From: Clostridia bacterium
Lineage (GTDB): Bacteria; Bacillota; Clostridia; Christensenellales; Aristaeellaceae
Reading direction: 5' to 3'
NCBI GenBank assembly: GCA_017471125.1
Contig: JAFUWR010000385.1
Location: 1-13,031, forward strand
DNA: 13,031 nt
Shown here piece after piece: positions 1-5,596 of the stretch; the first letter of the stretch is position 1, and every line of letters begins with the position of its first letter. Made by a program: the position numbers and the translations under genes. The notes below the pieces were generated by a model, which saw nothing but the letters and a program-made list of their open reading frames with translations, searched no databases and had not been told where the DNA came from.

Positions 1-296
1 CCGGCGGAGATGTTGCGGATGATGACCTCCAGCGGCACGATGGAGACCTTCTTCACCAGGGTCTCCCGGTCGCTCAGCTCCTTGACGAAGTGGGTGGGCA
101 CGCCCTGCTTCTCCAGCATCTGCATCAGCATATTGCTCATGCGGGTGTTGATGACGCCCTTGCCGGCGATGGTGCCCTTCTTCAAGCCGTTGAAGGCCGT
201 GGCGTCGTCCTTGTAGGACACGATGTACAGGTTCTCGTCGGCGGTCGCGTAGACCTTCTTGGCCTTGCCCTCGTAGAGCTGGGTGAGCTTTTCCAT
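1..296 (-). CDS. purC: SAICAR synthetase (PurC), N-terminal part only
   Basis: PurC joins CAIR to aspartate using ATP to make SAICAR, in cytoplasmic de novo purine synthesis. The 98 visible codons begin MEKLTQLYEGKAKKVY, the N-terminal signature of the family (YEGKAKxVY, nucleotide-binding strand). They continue through the usual DDATAFN stretch (GLKKGTIAGKG follows) and the VPLEVIIRN segment. The gene runs off the window at base 1, so roughly the last 60% of a typical 235-residue protein is missing. Start ATG at 296 is supported by GGAGGAG about 7 nt upstream. It lies 22 nt after the purE stop on the same strand, so the two genes are very likely co-transcribed. Identity is secure from family motifs; completeness cannot be judged. 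Confidence 0.95.
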   Translation of the reverse strand, partial: MEKLTQLYEGKAKKVYATADENLYIVSYKDDATAFNGLKKGTIAGKGVINTRMSNMLMQMLEKQGVPTHFVKELSDRETLVKKVSIVPLEVIIRNISA

Positions 297-318
297 GGTG
301 CGTCTCCTCCGTGTATGA

Positions 319-816
319 TTATAGATTAGAGTATTCTTCCGCGATGCGAAGGTCCTTCTCCTCGACCTTCCGGGTCTGGGCGGCGCGGTAGTCCGCGAGA
401 CGGGACATCAGCGGCGCGTCCGACAGGGCGATGATCTGCGCGGCCAGCAGCGCGGCGTTGACCGCGCCGTCGATGGCGACGGTGGCCACCGGCATGCCCG
501 AGGGCATCTGCACCGTGGACAGCAGCGCGTCCAGGCCGTCCAGCGTGGAGGACTTCATCGGCACGCCCACCACCGGCAGCAGCGTGTTCGCCGCCATCGC
601 CCCGGCCAGGTGCGCGGCCTTGCCCGCCGCCGCGATGATGACCCCGAAGCCCTCGGCCTGGGCGGTCTTGGCGAACGCCGCCGCCGCGTCGGGGGTCCTG
701 TGGGCGGAGAGTATCCGCACCGCGTAGGGGATGTCCAGTGCCTTCAGGGTGTCCATCGCGCCCTGCATGACCTTCAGGTCGCTGTCGCTGCCCATGATGA
801 TGGCTGCCTTCTTCAT
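319..816 (-). CDS. purE: N5-carboxyaminoimidazole ribonucleotide mutase (PurE, class I)
   Basis: PurE moves the carboxyl group of N5-CAIR to carbon 4, giving CAIR, the substrate of PurC encoded next. The 165-residue length fits the family. Visible motifs are GSDSD (residues 9-13, phosphate binding), SAHRTP (37-42, with the catalytic His), GKAAHLAG (65-72) and the GVPMKSS and LLSTVQMPSGMPVAT segments lining the active site. The SAHRTP type is the class I (bacterial) enzyme that normally works with PurK; no purK is visible here. The ATG at 816 follows GGGAGG at a good distance, and a consensus promoter lies just upstream at 846-874. It is the first gene of the leftward pur operon in this window. 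Confidence 0.97.
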   Translation of the reverse strand: MKKAAIIMGSDSDLKVMQGAMDTLKALDIPYAVRILSAHRTPDAAAAFAKTAQAEGFGVIIAAAGKAAHLAGAMAANTLLPVVGVPMKSSTLDGLDALLSTVQMPSGMPVATVAIDGAVNAALLAAQIIALSDAPLMSRLADYRAAQTRKVEEKDLRIAEEYSNL

Positions 817-845
817 ATCCGCGCCTCCCTACAAATGATGGTTAA

Positions 846-874
846 AGTATATCGGGCGTATATTATATCGTCAA
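846..874 (-). promoter_or_regulatory. Sigma-A promoter of the purE-purC operon
   Basis: On the minus strand, TTGACG (869-874) and TATACT (846-851) are separated by exactly 17 nt. Transcription would start near 839, giving a leader of about 22 nt that holds only the purE ribosome binding site. There is therefore no room for a purine riboswitch or leader attenuator downstream of this promoter. Confidence 0.8.
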
Positions 875-901
875 TCGAATCCCGAATAATTAACCGTAAA
901 A

Positions 902-939
902 AATGCCGAACGTTCGGATATTTGCGTTGGTTCGGCAAA
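902..939. promoter_or_regulatory. PurR-box-like operator upstream of purE
   Basis: CCGAAC (906-911) on the plus strand faces GTTCGG (930-935), with the AT-rich flanks typical of Firmicute PurBoxes (consensus core CCGAAC). The first half-site is also part of a perfect 12-bp palindrome, CCGAACGTTCGG (906-917). The array lies about 30-65 bp upstream of the purE -35 element, where PurBoxes sit in Bacillus-type pur operons; there PurR binds and PRPP relieves repression. The spacing is not identical to the Bacillus arrangement as I remember it, and no purR gene is in the window, so the binding protein is inferred. Confidence 0.6.
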
Positions 940-995
940 GTTTTATCTATTTTACCTGTGAACTTAATCTTTAGTTGAACATCAGAGTTTTTCAA

Positions 996-1018
996 ATCGT
1001 ATCCATCAACGATACGAT
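996..1018 (-). terminator. Possible weak terminator after the XRE gene
   Basis: A perfect 8-bp inverted repeat (ATCGTATC / GATACGAT) with a 7-nt loop lies about 35 nt downstream of the XRE stop codon. On the minus strand it is followed only by a short TTTG, so termination would be weak. A second, smaller inverted repeat (TTCACT / AGTGAA, 1020-1040) lies between it and the gene, also without a T-tract. The rest of the 817-1053 gap holds only the purE promoter and PurR-like sites. Confidence 0.3.
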
Positions 1019-1053
1019 CTTCACTATCTCTTTTAGTGAAAACATTAGTGATG

Positions 1054-1302
1054 CTACTGTTTGCGACTTGTAGATTTATCCGCATCATCTTCGACCATCG
1101 CAAATAACTCACTTAAAGATAGACCAAGGGCATCGGCAATACGCCAAAGTGTATCGACATTGGCGTTTTTATCTCCGCTTTCGATCATCGCCAGATGGCT
1201 ACGTCCAATACCAGCCAAGCCGCTTAAAACATCTTGCGTAAGCTCCTTCTTCTGACGAAGAGCCTTGATAACTCTACCGGTTATCTTATTATCATAGCTC
1301 AT
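1054..1302 (-). CDS. Small XRE-family (Cro/C1-type) helix-turn-helix regulator
   Basis: This 82-residue protein is almost entirely one HTH_3 domain. Residues about 8-66 carry the five-helix pattern: IKALRQKKELTQ, then VLSGLAGIGRSHLAMIESG (helix-turn-helix with the recognition helix), then NVDTLWRIADALGLSLSELF. The tail is acidic then basic (VEDDADKSTSRK), with no peptidase, sensor or second domain, so it may bind as a dimer without a built-in signal domain. I chose ATG at 1302 because CAGAGGG lies 8 nt upstream; an in-frame GTG at 1308 would be only 2 nt from it. It is divergent from the SH3-like gene, and paired pseudo-palindromes between them suggest it represses itself and that gene. The DNA is AT-richer than the flanking pur genes. 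Confidence 0.9.
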   Translation of the reverse strand: MSYDNKITGRVIKALRQKKELTQDVLSGLAGIGRSHLAMIESGDKNANVDTLWRIADALGLSLSELFAMVEDDADKSTSRKQ

Positions 1303-1338
1303 ATCCACTACCCTCTGAATTAAGTCTATACTTGATAC

Positions 1339-1367
1339 AGAATAGAAATGTCTACGATAGTTGACAA
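1339..1367 (-). promoter_or_regulatory. Likely promoter of the XRE gene
   Basis: On the minus strand TTGTCA (1362-1367) and TATTCT (1339-1344) are 17 nt apart, so transcription would start near 1332, about 30 nt before the ATG. Its -35 overlaps that of the divergent promoter at 1361-1389, so the two promoters probably compete. The 1350-1365 operator candidate lies in its spacer. Confidence 0.55.
1350..1365. promoter_or_regulatory. Operator candidate, copy 1, at the shared -35 region
   Basis: GTCTACGATAGTTGAC is an imperfect palindrome (GTCnAC...GTnGAC arms) that matches the second copy at 1396-1411 in 14 of 16 positions. It covers most of the rightward -35 box and lies in the spacer of the leftward promoter, so a bound repressor would block both. 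The likely binder is the adjacent XRE protein, by inference from position. A degenerate third site, GTCTATACTTGATAC (1324-1338), lies at the expected XRE transcription start. Confidence 0.6.
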
Positions 1368-1389
1368 TTGGAATGATTTAATGTATAAT
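1361..1389 (+). promoter_or_regulatory. Perfect consensus sigma-A promoter of the SH3-like gene
   Basis: TTGACA (1361-1366), a 17-nt spacer and TATAAT (1384-1389) match the consensus in all 12 positions. The start would be near 1396, giving a leader of about 55 nt. Such a strong promoter flanked by two operator-like repeats is typical of a tightly repressed, fully inducible gene. Confidence 0.85.
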
Positions 1390-1395
1390 TGTTTT

Positions 1396-1411
1396 GTCTA
1401 CTAAAGTTGAC
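1396..1411. promoter_or_regulatory. Operator candidate, copy 2, at the transcription start
   Basis: GTCTACTAAAGTTGAC repeats the 1350-1365 element 46 bp downstream, with only two differences and the same GTC-AC / GT-GAC arms. It begins at about +1 of the consensus promoter. The spacing is roughly four helical turns, so dimers on both copies would lie on nearly the same face and bracket the promoter. Confidence 0.6.
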
Positions 1412-1451
1412 GTTCTGCGTCGATGCCTATCAAGAATTGGGGGGTAACAGT

Positions 1452-2021
1452 ATGAAGTTCAAGAACGGGTTAGCGATGCTGGTAGCTGTGGTGCTTTTCT
1501 GCATGGGGCTGAGTGCTTTTGCTGAGGGGGACAAGTTTGACCTTGATAACTTCGATTATAGAACTGTGGTTACCAAAGGCAGGGGCAAACTGGTCTTTCA
1601 ATCATCACCTGGCGGCTCCTTTATGTATGATTTCAAGTTTTACAATGGCGATGAGATATTTGTGAATCTGAATTATCGCAAGAATGGCTATGCACTGGCC
1701 TTTAAGGGTGGTACATACGGCTATGTGGACGCAAGCTATATCGACTGGCGCATGCAACCTGATCCTGAGCCAGATCCCGAGCCTGATCGTTCATATGTCA
1801 GCAAGAAGGATCTTTCTAACTTTGATTGGCGAAGAGTTGACAGCAATGGACGTGGTTCGCTTGTATTCCAACAGGCCCCCTACGGTAAATCCATAAAAGG
1901 CCATAAGTTCTATGATGGCGACTGGATTTTTGTGAACGTAAACTATCGTGAAAAAGGCTACGGCTATGCCTACGAGGACGGCGAGTACGGCTACGTCGAT
2001 GCCAGCTTTATCGACTGGTGA
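1452..2021 (+). CDS. Exported protein with two tandem SH3-like domains
   Basis: The 189-residue product starts with a Sec signal peptide: MKFK, a hydrophobic stretch at residues 6-21, and a likely cut after AFA at 24. The mature part is two copies of one unit of about 70 residues (about 30-99 and 119-189). Each copy runs NFD(Y/W)R, GRG.LVFQ, KFY(N/D)GD.IFVN.NYR, GYVDAS(Y/F)IDW, the pattern of bacterial SH3-like domains. A proline-acid linker (PDPEPDPEPD, 103-112) joins them. There is no enzyme domain, LPXTG or membrane anchor, so wall or glycan binding is inferred only. ATG 1452 follows a GGGGGG-containing ribosome site; the upstream in-frame codons lack one. It is divergent from the XRE gene. 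No known named family was recognised. Confidence 0.85.
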   Translation: MKFKNGLAMLVAVVLFCMGLSAFAEGDKFDLDNFDYRTVVTKGRGKLVFQSSPGGSFMYDFKFYNGDEIFVNLNYRKNGYALAFKGGTYGYVDASYIDWRMQPDPEPDPEPDRSYVSKKDLSNFDWRRVDSNGRGSLVFQQAPYGKSIKGHKFYDGDWIFVNVNYREKGYGYAYEDGEYGYVDASFIDW

Positions 2022-2178
2022 AGACGAGCTCGGCTTCGCTTCGGCACATCGATTTTTCAGAGGCATAGGTAGGTGGCTTGAAATGATACTGTATCCCCAG
2101 ATCGTTCTATAAATGTAATAATCTTTTATCCCAGTGGACTTGAACGTGATAGAGCAAATATACAAGGAGGAGAGCACC

Positions 2179-4140
2179 GTGTTGACGAATTTGAGAAATC
2201 GCTTGCTTTCGTTGATTTCTGTATTCTTTCTGCTTACAGGGATACCGGCTATGGCTGAGAGCATCGAGCTTGATGTTATAGAAGAGCCGCCGGAGGAGAT
2301 CGTGATCTATTTAGGGGAGGACGATGCTTCGGCAGAGGAAAAGGACTTGCTGGATGAAGGTAACACAGGAACGATGGAGACCGAGGACGACATCTCTATC
2401 GTTGATGCAAATGAAGACCTTGATGACATTGCGATCGAAGCGGATGTCGAAGAGGCGGCATATGCTCAATCTGCTAACCCGGCAGTTTTGTTCTACTGGA
2501 ATGAAACTGTGACTTATAGTGTTACTCAAAAATTCAATCTGAAGAGTGGACCTTATGCGAACAGCGCCAACGTGGGCAGCGTGGCAAAGGGCAGCAGTTT
2601 GACATTTACGCGCTTGGTCGTCAATGGATACAACAATCTGTGGGGAATGACCCGCAGCAACCAATACGCTTACCTTGGGTTGAAAATCAAAAACGGGTCT
2701 TGGTCGACAGATGGGACCCAGTATTTCAAGAAGGTACAGAAGCCGGCAGCAAGCCAGTTTAAGTTCAGTGATATAGCGTATCCAAGCAGCTATACCATCA
2801 ATCCGAACGGATATTATCTATCCAATGGCAGCATTTCTTCTATCTATCCTTTCAAAACGCTCAAGACCGAGATCAAGAGCGGAAGCGGTAAAGTAATATC
2901 TTCGTATACACGTAATATTTCTGGGACCGTCTATGCTGTCAAGAACCTGGATACGATGTCCGTAAGTGATAATGGGGTAAAGTTTTCTTGGATCAAAGAC
3001 CCCGGAACGTACTACTGGAATCTGACTGCAACAGACCTCACAGGGTATAGTAGAACGTATTCGATGAAGTTTACTGCGAAAAACAACACATCCACGAGTA
3101 CCGAAATAGTGCCCACCAGCGTATCTTTGAATACATCGAGCTTCAAATTACAAGTCGGGCAGACTTACAAGCTGACGGCTACTGTATATCCTGCGAACGC
3201 TGCAAACAAAACAGTGACTTGGTATACGGATAACACTAATGTCGCTACTGTTTCTGGCGGCGTTGTAACGGCAAAGGGAATAGGAACAGCGACGATCATG
3301 GCAAGAACCGTCAATACAAAGATCGCGACTGCTACGGTGACTGTATCTGCCGGTGTAGTAGAGCCTGTTTCCATAGCTGTCAATTCTTCTAAAATCAGTA
3401 TGTATGAAGGCGGCTGGCTGCAATTAAATCCCACTGTTTATCCCACCAACGCGACCAATAAGACGATAACTTATAAAAGCAGTAAGACCTCCGTTGCGCG
3501 AGTCGATGCTTCCGGGAAAGTTACAGCCATAAAAAAAGGGAGCTGTACGATCACGGCCAGCACGTTTAACAAGAAAAGCGTTTCAGTGTATGTAACGGTT
3601 CTGGAAACCCCGAAACCGTCTAAGGTCACGTTGAATCGTACAGGCACTGTTTCGCTCAATCTGAATAATCGTTTACAACTGTATGCGCAAGTTTCGCCGA
3701 TCGGCGTGACAAGCGTTCTGACTTGGACAACGTCGAATAAGAAGATCGCGACTGTTGATCCCTATGGGGTCGTCACTGCGGTAGGGGCGGGAAAGGCTAC
3801 CATTACCGTCAAAACACAGAACGGCAAGAAAGCGACAGTCAAAGTTGAAGTGGTCGATCCAGAGATTGCAAAAGAGGTCCATATCGATCTCGCGGACAAA
3901 ATTGTAAATGGATTAAGTGAATTGGCGGGAAACGGTTTGCGCGTGGGTCATACAATGACGATTTATGCGTACTGTGTACCGAGCACGGCAAAGATCGTTA
4001 AATACTGGTCCTCGAATACAAAAGTCGCGGTCGTAGACTCGAAAGGTACCATCACGGCATTGAAAAAGGGTACTGCAAAAATCTATGCGGCGAGCAAGAA
4101 TGGCAAGAAGGATTATATCAAAATCAAGGTCATCAATTAA
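2179..4140 (+). CDS. Large exported protein: acidic leader, SH3-like domain, four BIG2 Ig-like domains
   Basis: The 653-residue product has a signal peptide (cut likely after AMA, residue 26). A strongly acidic segment follows (about 27-95, rich in EEP, EDD and DLDD). Next come an SH3-like domain (about 112-170, with FNLKSGPYANS and VGSVAKGS), an Ig-like segment (about 195-301), and four BIG2 domains (about 311-392, 395-475, 478-560, 565-653). The BIG2 domains show the repeated pattern L.LQ.YPANA..KTVTW.S.N..VATV...G.VTA...GTATITA. There is no LPXTG, SLH or C-terminal helix, so it is released or held non-covalently. The start is GTG 2179, 8 nt after AGGAGG; TTG 2182 is the alternative, and an upstream GTG at 2134 has no site. 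BIG2 domains are common in adhesins, but the ligand is unknown. It follows the SH3-like gene by 157 nt without an obvious terminator, so read-through is possible. Confidence 0.85.
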   Translation: MLTNLRNRLLSLISVFFLLTGIPAMAESIELDVIEEPPEEIVIYLGEDDASAEEKDLLDEGNTGTMETEDDISIVDANEDLDDIAIEADVEEAAYAQSANPAVLFYWNETVTYSVTQKFNLKSGPYANSANVGSVAKGSSLTFTRLVVNGYNNLWGMTRSNQYAYLGLKIKNGSWSTDGTQYFKKVQKPAASQFKFSDIAYPSSYTINPNGYYLSNGSISSIYPFKTLKTEIKSGSGKVISSYTRNISGTVYAVKNLDTMSVSDNGVKFSWIKDPGTYYWNLTATDLTGYSRTYSMKFTAKNNTSTSTEIVPTSVSLNTSSFKLQVGQTYKLTATVYPANAANKTVTWYTDNTNVATVSGGVVTAKGIGTATIMARTVNTKIATATVTVSAGVVEPVSIAVNSSKISMYEGGWLQLNPTVYPTNATNKTITYKSSKTSVARVDASGKVTAIKKGSCTITASTFNKKSVSVYVTVLETPKPSKVTLNRTGTVSLNLNNRLQLYAQVSPIGVTSVLTWTTSNKKIATVDPYGVVTAVGAGKATITVKTQNGKKATVKVEVVDPEIAKEVHIDLADKIVNGLSELAGNGLRVGHTMTIYAYCVPSTAKIVKYWSSNTKVAVVDSKGTITALKKGTAKIYAASKNGKKDYIKIKVIN

Positions 4141-4204
4141 TGATGTCGCTATTTTAGCCACGTTTTTCAGATCGATCTACAATTGAAGCGAGTTGCTTTT
4201 CACT

Positions 4205-4239
4205 GTCTGACAGGATGATTTCTTCCTGTCAGACGTTTT
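4205..4239 (+). terminator. Intrinsic terminator after the BIG2 gene
   Basis: A perfect 11-bp stem, GTCTGACAGGA / TCCTGTCAGAC (4205-4215 and 4224-4234), with an 8-nt loop is followed by G and TTTT. It is 64 nt past the stop codon. It also marks where the AT-rich islet ends. Confidence 0.8.
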
Positions 4240-4269
4240 ATCGTATTTCACAAAATAGGAAAGAGATAC

Positions 4270-4298
4270 TTGACACAAAACAAATGTGATGCTATAAA
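4270..4298 (+). promoter_or_regulatory. Sigma-A promoter of the DUF308-like membrane gene
   Basis: TTGACA (4270-4275), 17 nt, then TATAAA (4293-4298), one base from full consensus. The expected start is near 4305, which falls at the ribosome site GGAGGG (4305-4310). The mRNA leader would be only about 13 nt and begin with its own Shine-Dalgarno sequence. Confidence 0.8.
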
Positions 4299-4317
4299 TG
4301 ATACGGAGGGATGAAAA

Positions 4318-4809
4318 ATGAAGTACTTTATCAACGCGATGGGGAAGGTCTGGCAGCTCGTCATCTTCGCGGTGTTCGGGCTGGCGCTGGTGTTCTTCCC
4401 GACCCATCTGGTGAAGGTCGTCTACCAGATCAAGGGCGGCGTGATGCTGCTGTTCGCGGCGCTGAACCTGTACGCCTGCTTCAAGAACCCGGACCACGCG
4501 CCGTTCGGCAAGACGCTGATCTACCTGGCGTCCGGCGTGGCGGTGATGCTCCAGAAGTCGGACACGCTGATCCCGCTGGGCATCGTGTGGGCGATGCTTA
4601 TCCTGATGGAGTGCGCGGAGGAGATCGACGAGGCGCTCCACAGCCGGGAGATCCACCCGATCCCGCTGATCTGGGTGGCCATATCGGTGGTGCTGGCGGT
4701 GATGCTGCTGAGCGATCCCGCGGAGCACTTCGTGTTCCACATGCGCATACTGGGCCTGGAGATATTGGCCTATTGCGGGCTCAACTGGTGGAAGTCCCGC
4801 AACGCATGA
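4318..4809 (+). CDS. Six-helix membrane protein, DUF308/HdeD-like
   Basis: This 163-residue protein is nearly all membrane-spanning. Hydrophobic segments lie at about 10-28, 38-54, 65-78, 83-99, 116-132 and 140-156, paired as short hairpins. The repeating G..L...G....L pattern and total length resemble the DUF308 (HdeD-like) family, whose biochemical role is poorly known. An acidic loop (ECAEEIDEALH, 99-109) separates helices four and five. ATG 4318 is 7 nt from GGAGGG; ATG 4311 is in another frame. It has its own promoter, is GC-rich like the core genes, and converges on rubrerythrin across a shared terminator. Family assignment is by pattern only and could be wrong; the membrane topology is safer. 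Confidence 0.75.
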   Translation: MKYFINAMGKVWQLVIFAVFGLALVFFPTHLVKVVYQIKGGVMLLFAALNLYACFKNPDHAPFGKTLIYLASGVAVMLQKSDTLIPLGIVWAMLILMECAEEIDEALHSREIHPIPLIWVAISVVLAVMLLSDPAEHFVFHMRILGLEILAYCGLNWWKSRNA

Positions 4810-4844
4810 AAAACGGCCGGAGGCATCGGACCTCCGGCCGTTTT
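4810..4844. terminator. Bidirectional intrinsic terminator
   Basis: A perfect 14-bp stem, AAAACGGCCGGAGG paired with CCTCCGGCCGTTTT, and a 7-nt loop sit between the DUF308-like stop (4807-4809) and the rubrerythrin stop (4856). Runs of A and T on the two sides make it work on either strand, ending the two convergent transcripts. Confidence 0.9.
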
Positions 4845-4855
4845 GTGTCCCCGCA

Positions 4856-5395
4856 TCAATAATTCTCCGCGTTGACCTCGAAATACGCCTGGGGATGGGC
4901 GCACACGGGACAGACCTCCGGGGCCTTGGTGCCCACGACGATGTGCCCGCAATTGCGGCACTCCCAGACCTTGACCTCGCTCTTCTCGAACACCTTCTGC
5001 GCCTCCACGTTGGAAAGCAGGGCGCGGTAGCGCTCCTCGTGGTGCTTCTCGATGGCGGCCACGCCGCGGAACTTGGCGGCCAGCGCCTTGAAGCCCTCTT
5101 CCTCGGCGGTCTTGGCGAAGCCCTCGTACATGTCCGTCCACTCGTAGTTCTCCCCGTCCGCCGCGGCGGCCAGGTTCTCGGCCGTGGTGCCGATGCCGTC
5201 CAGCTCCTTGAACCACAGCTTGGCGTGCTCCTTCTCGTTCTCGGCGGTCTTGAGGAACAGCGCCGCGATCTGCTCGAAGCCCTCCTTCTTGGCCTTGGAG
5301 GCGAAGTAGGTGTACTTGTTGCGCGCCTGGCTCTCGCCGGCGAACGCCGCCTGCAAATTCTTCTCGGTCTGGGTGCCGGCATACTTGTTGGCCAT
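4856..5395 (-). CDS. rbr: Rubrerythrin
   Basis: Rubrerythrin reduces hydrogen peroxide in the cytoplasm of anaerobes, taking electrons through its rubredoxin domain. The 179-residue length fits. The N-terminal four-helix ferritin-like domain (about 8-135) shows the di-iron motifs GESQARNKY (Glu21), ENEKEH (Glu54, His57) and IEKHHEERY (Glu116, His119). The C-terminal rubredoxin-like domain holds one iron site, with Cys146 and Cys149 in ECRNCG and Cys162 and Cys165 in VCPVC, followed by HPQAYF. ATG 5395 has AGGAGGAG upstream. It is the last gene of a leftward operon, 21 nt after DUF4250, and ends at the bidirectional terminator. A TATAAT-containing near-palindrome just upstream could give it extra stress-linked transcription. 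Confidence 0.97.
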   Translation of the reverse strand: MANKYAGTQTEKNLQAAFAGESQARNKYTYFASKAKKEGFEQIAALFLKTAENEKEHAKLWFKELDGIGTTAENLAAAADGENYEWTDMYEGFAKTAEEEGFKALAAKFRGVAAIEKHHEERYRALLSNVEAQKVFEKSEVKVWECRNCGHIVVGTKAPEVCPVCAHPQAYFEVNAENY

Positions 5396-5408
5396 GATGA
5401 TCTCCTCC

Positions 5409-5424
5409 TTGTCTAATTATACAA
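5409..5424. promoter_or_regulatory. Near-palindrome with TATAAT before rubrerythrin
   Basis: TTGTCTAATTATACAA is symmetric at 14 of 16 positions and lies between the DUF4250 coding end and the rubrerythrin ribosome site. Read on the minus strand it contains TATAAT (5416-5421), which could be a -10 with a start near 5409. No good -35 is visible 16-18 nt upstream, and the element overlaps the DUF4250 stop codon, so it may be chance. It loosely recalls PerR- or Rex-type operators but matches neither clearly. Confidence 0.35.
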
Positions 5425-5596
5425 ACATGTTCCGTTCCGCGTCGTATCTGAATCCCACGGACGACATGGTTTGTAAGATCGCCTGCTTGTCCTCGTCCAT
5501 GTCCTCGCAGAGCGCGTCCAGCGAGGGGTAGAAGTCCCGCAGCTTGGTGTTCAGGACGCTGAACAGTATCATCGGGTCCTTAGGCAATCCCGCCAT
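5417..5596 (-). CDS. DUF4250 domain protein, 59 residues
   Basis: This is a small cytoplasmic protein of unknown function. The sequence begins MAGLPKDP, continues with ILFSVLNTKLRDFYPSLDAL, and ends in a FRYDAERNMFV tail. It matches the DUF4250 pattern typical of Clostridia: LPKDP, NTKLRD(F/Y)Y.SLD.LC, and a final G(Y/F).YD.E.N.F. The start ATG 5596 lies inside the end of the upstream amidotransferase gene (17-nt overlap, different frame), with GGGGAGG 9 nt upstream, so translation is probably coupled. The helical middle with alternating acidic residues suggests a small helix-turn-helix-like fold, which is inference. The rubrerythrin start is 21 nt downstream. Identity to the DUF is recognised from the pattern; nothing shows what it does. 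Confidence 0.88.
   Translation of the reverse strand: MAGLPKDPMILFSVLNTKLRDFYPSLDALCEDMDEDKQAILQTMSSVGFRYDAERNMFV

Larger units (their letters stand above)
820..4260. other. AT-rich islet in GC-rich surroundings
   Basis: From just upstream of purE to the terminator behind the BIG2 gene, the DNA has clearly more A and T, and its genes use A/T-ending codons often, unlike the strongly G/C-ending codons of purE, rubrerythrin, the AKR or the glycan genes. It carries a small regulator and two exported proteins. No integrase, transposase or flanking direct repeat is visible, so acquisition by transfer is inferred from composition alone, and the edges are approximate. Confidence 0.5.

Noticed and set aside
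817..1053. Purine riboswitch in front of purE
   Set aside because: The promoter leaves only about 22 nt of leader, and no riboswitch core is seen on the minus strand.
813..1112. A 99-codon leftward reading frame between the XRE gene and purE
   Set aside because: It lies over the purE promoter and the PurR-like sites, overlaps the XRE gene in another frame, has no ribosome site and shows no recognisable domain.
1389..1451. Upstream extension of the SH3-like protein
   Set aside because: It would start inside the promoter and put 21 residues before a clean signal peptide; ATG 1452 has a good ribosome site.
2022..2060. Possible terminator after the SH3-like gene (GC-rich stretch followed by a T-run)
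   Set aside because: The stretch GCTCGGCTTCGCTTCGGC does not fold into a proper stem; only the short palindrome CGAGCTCG is present.
2134..2178. Upstream GTG start for the BIG2 protein
   Set aside because: There is no ribosome site and it would place 15 polar residues before the signal peptide, while GTG 2179 is 8 nt from AGGAGG.
3100..4140. DNA tandem repeat in the BIG2 coding region
   Set aside because: The repeats are at the protein-domain level; the DNA copies are too diverged to be a tandem repeat array.
820..4260. Prophage or integrative element
   Set aside because: There is an XRE regulator but no integrase, structural, replication or lysis genes, and no att-like direct repeats were found at the edges.
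4177..5382. A 401-codon arginine-rich leftward frame, and other long frames opposite the GC-rich genes (such as 7097-8506 and 5544-6389)
   Set aside because: These are shadow frames of real genes, made by high GC; their composition is low-complexity (Arg, Pro, His, Gly) and no ribosome sites or domains were seen.
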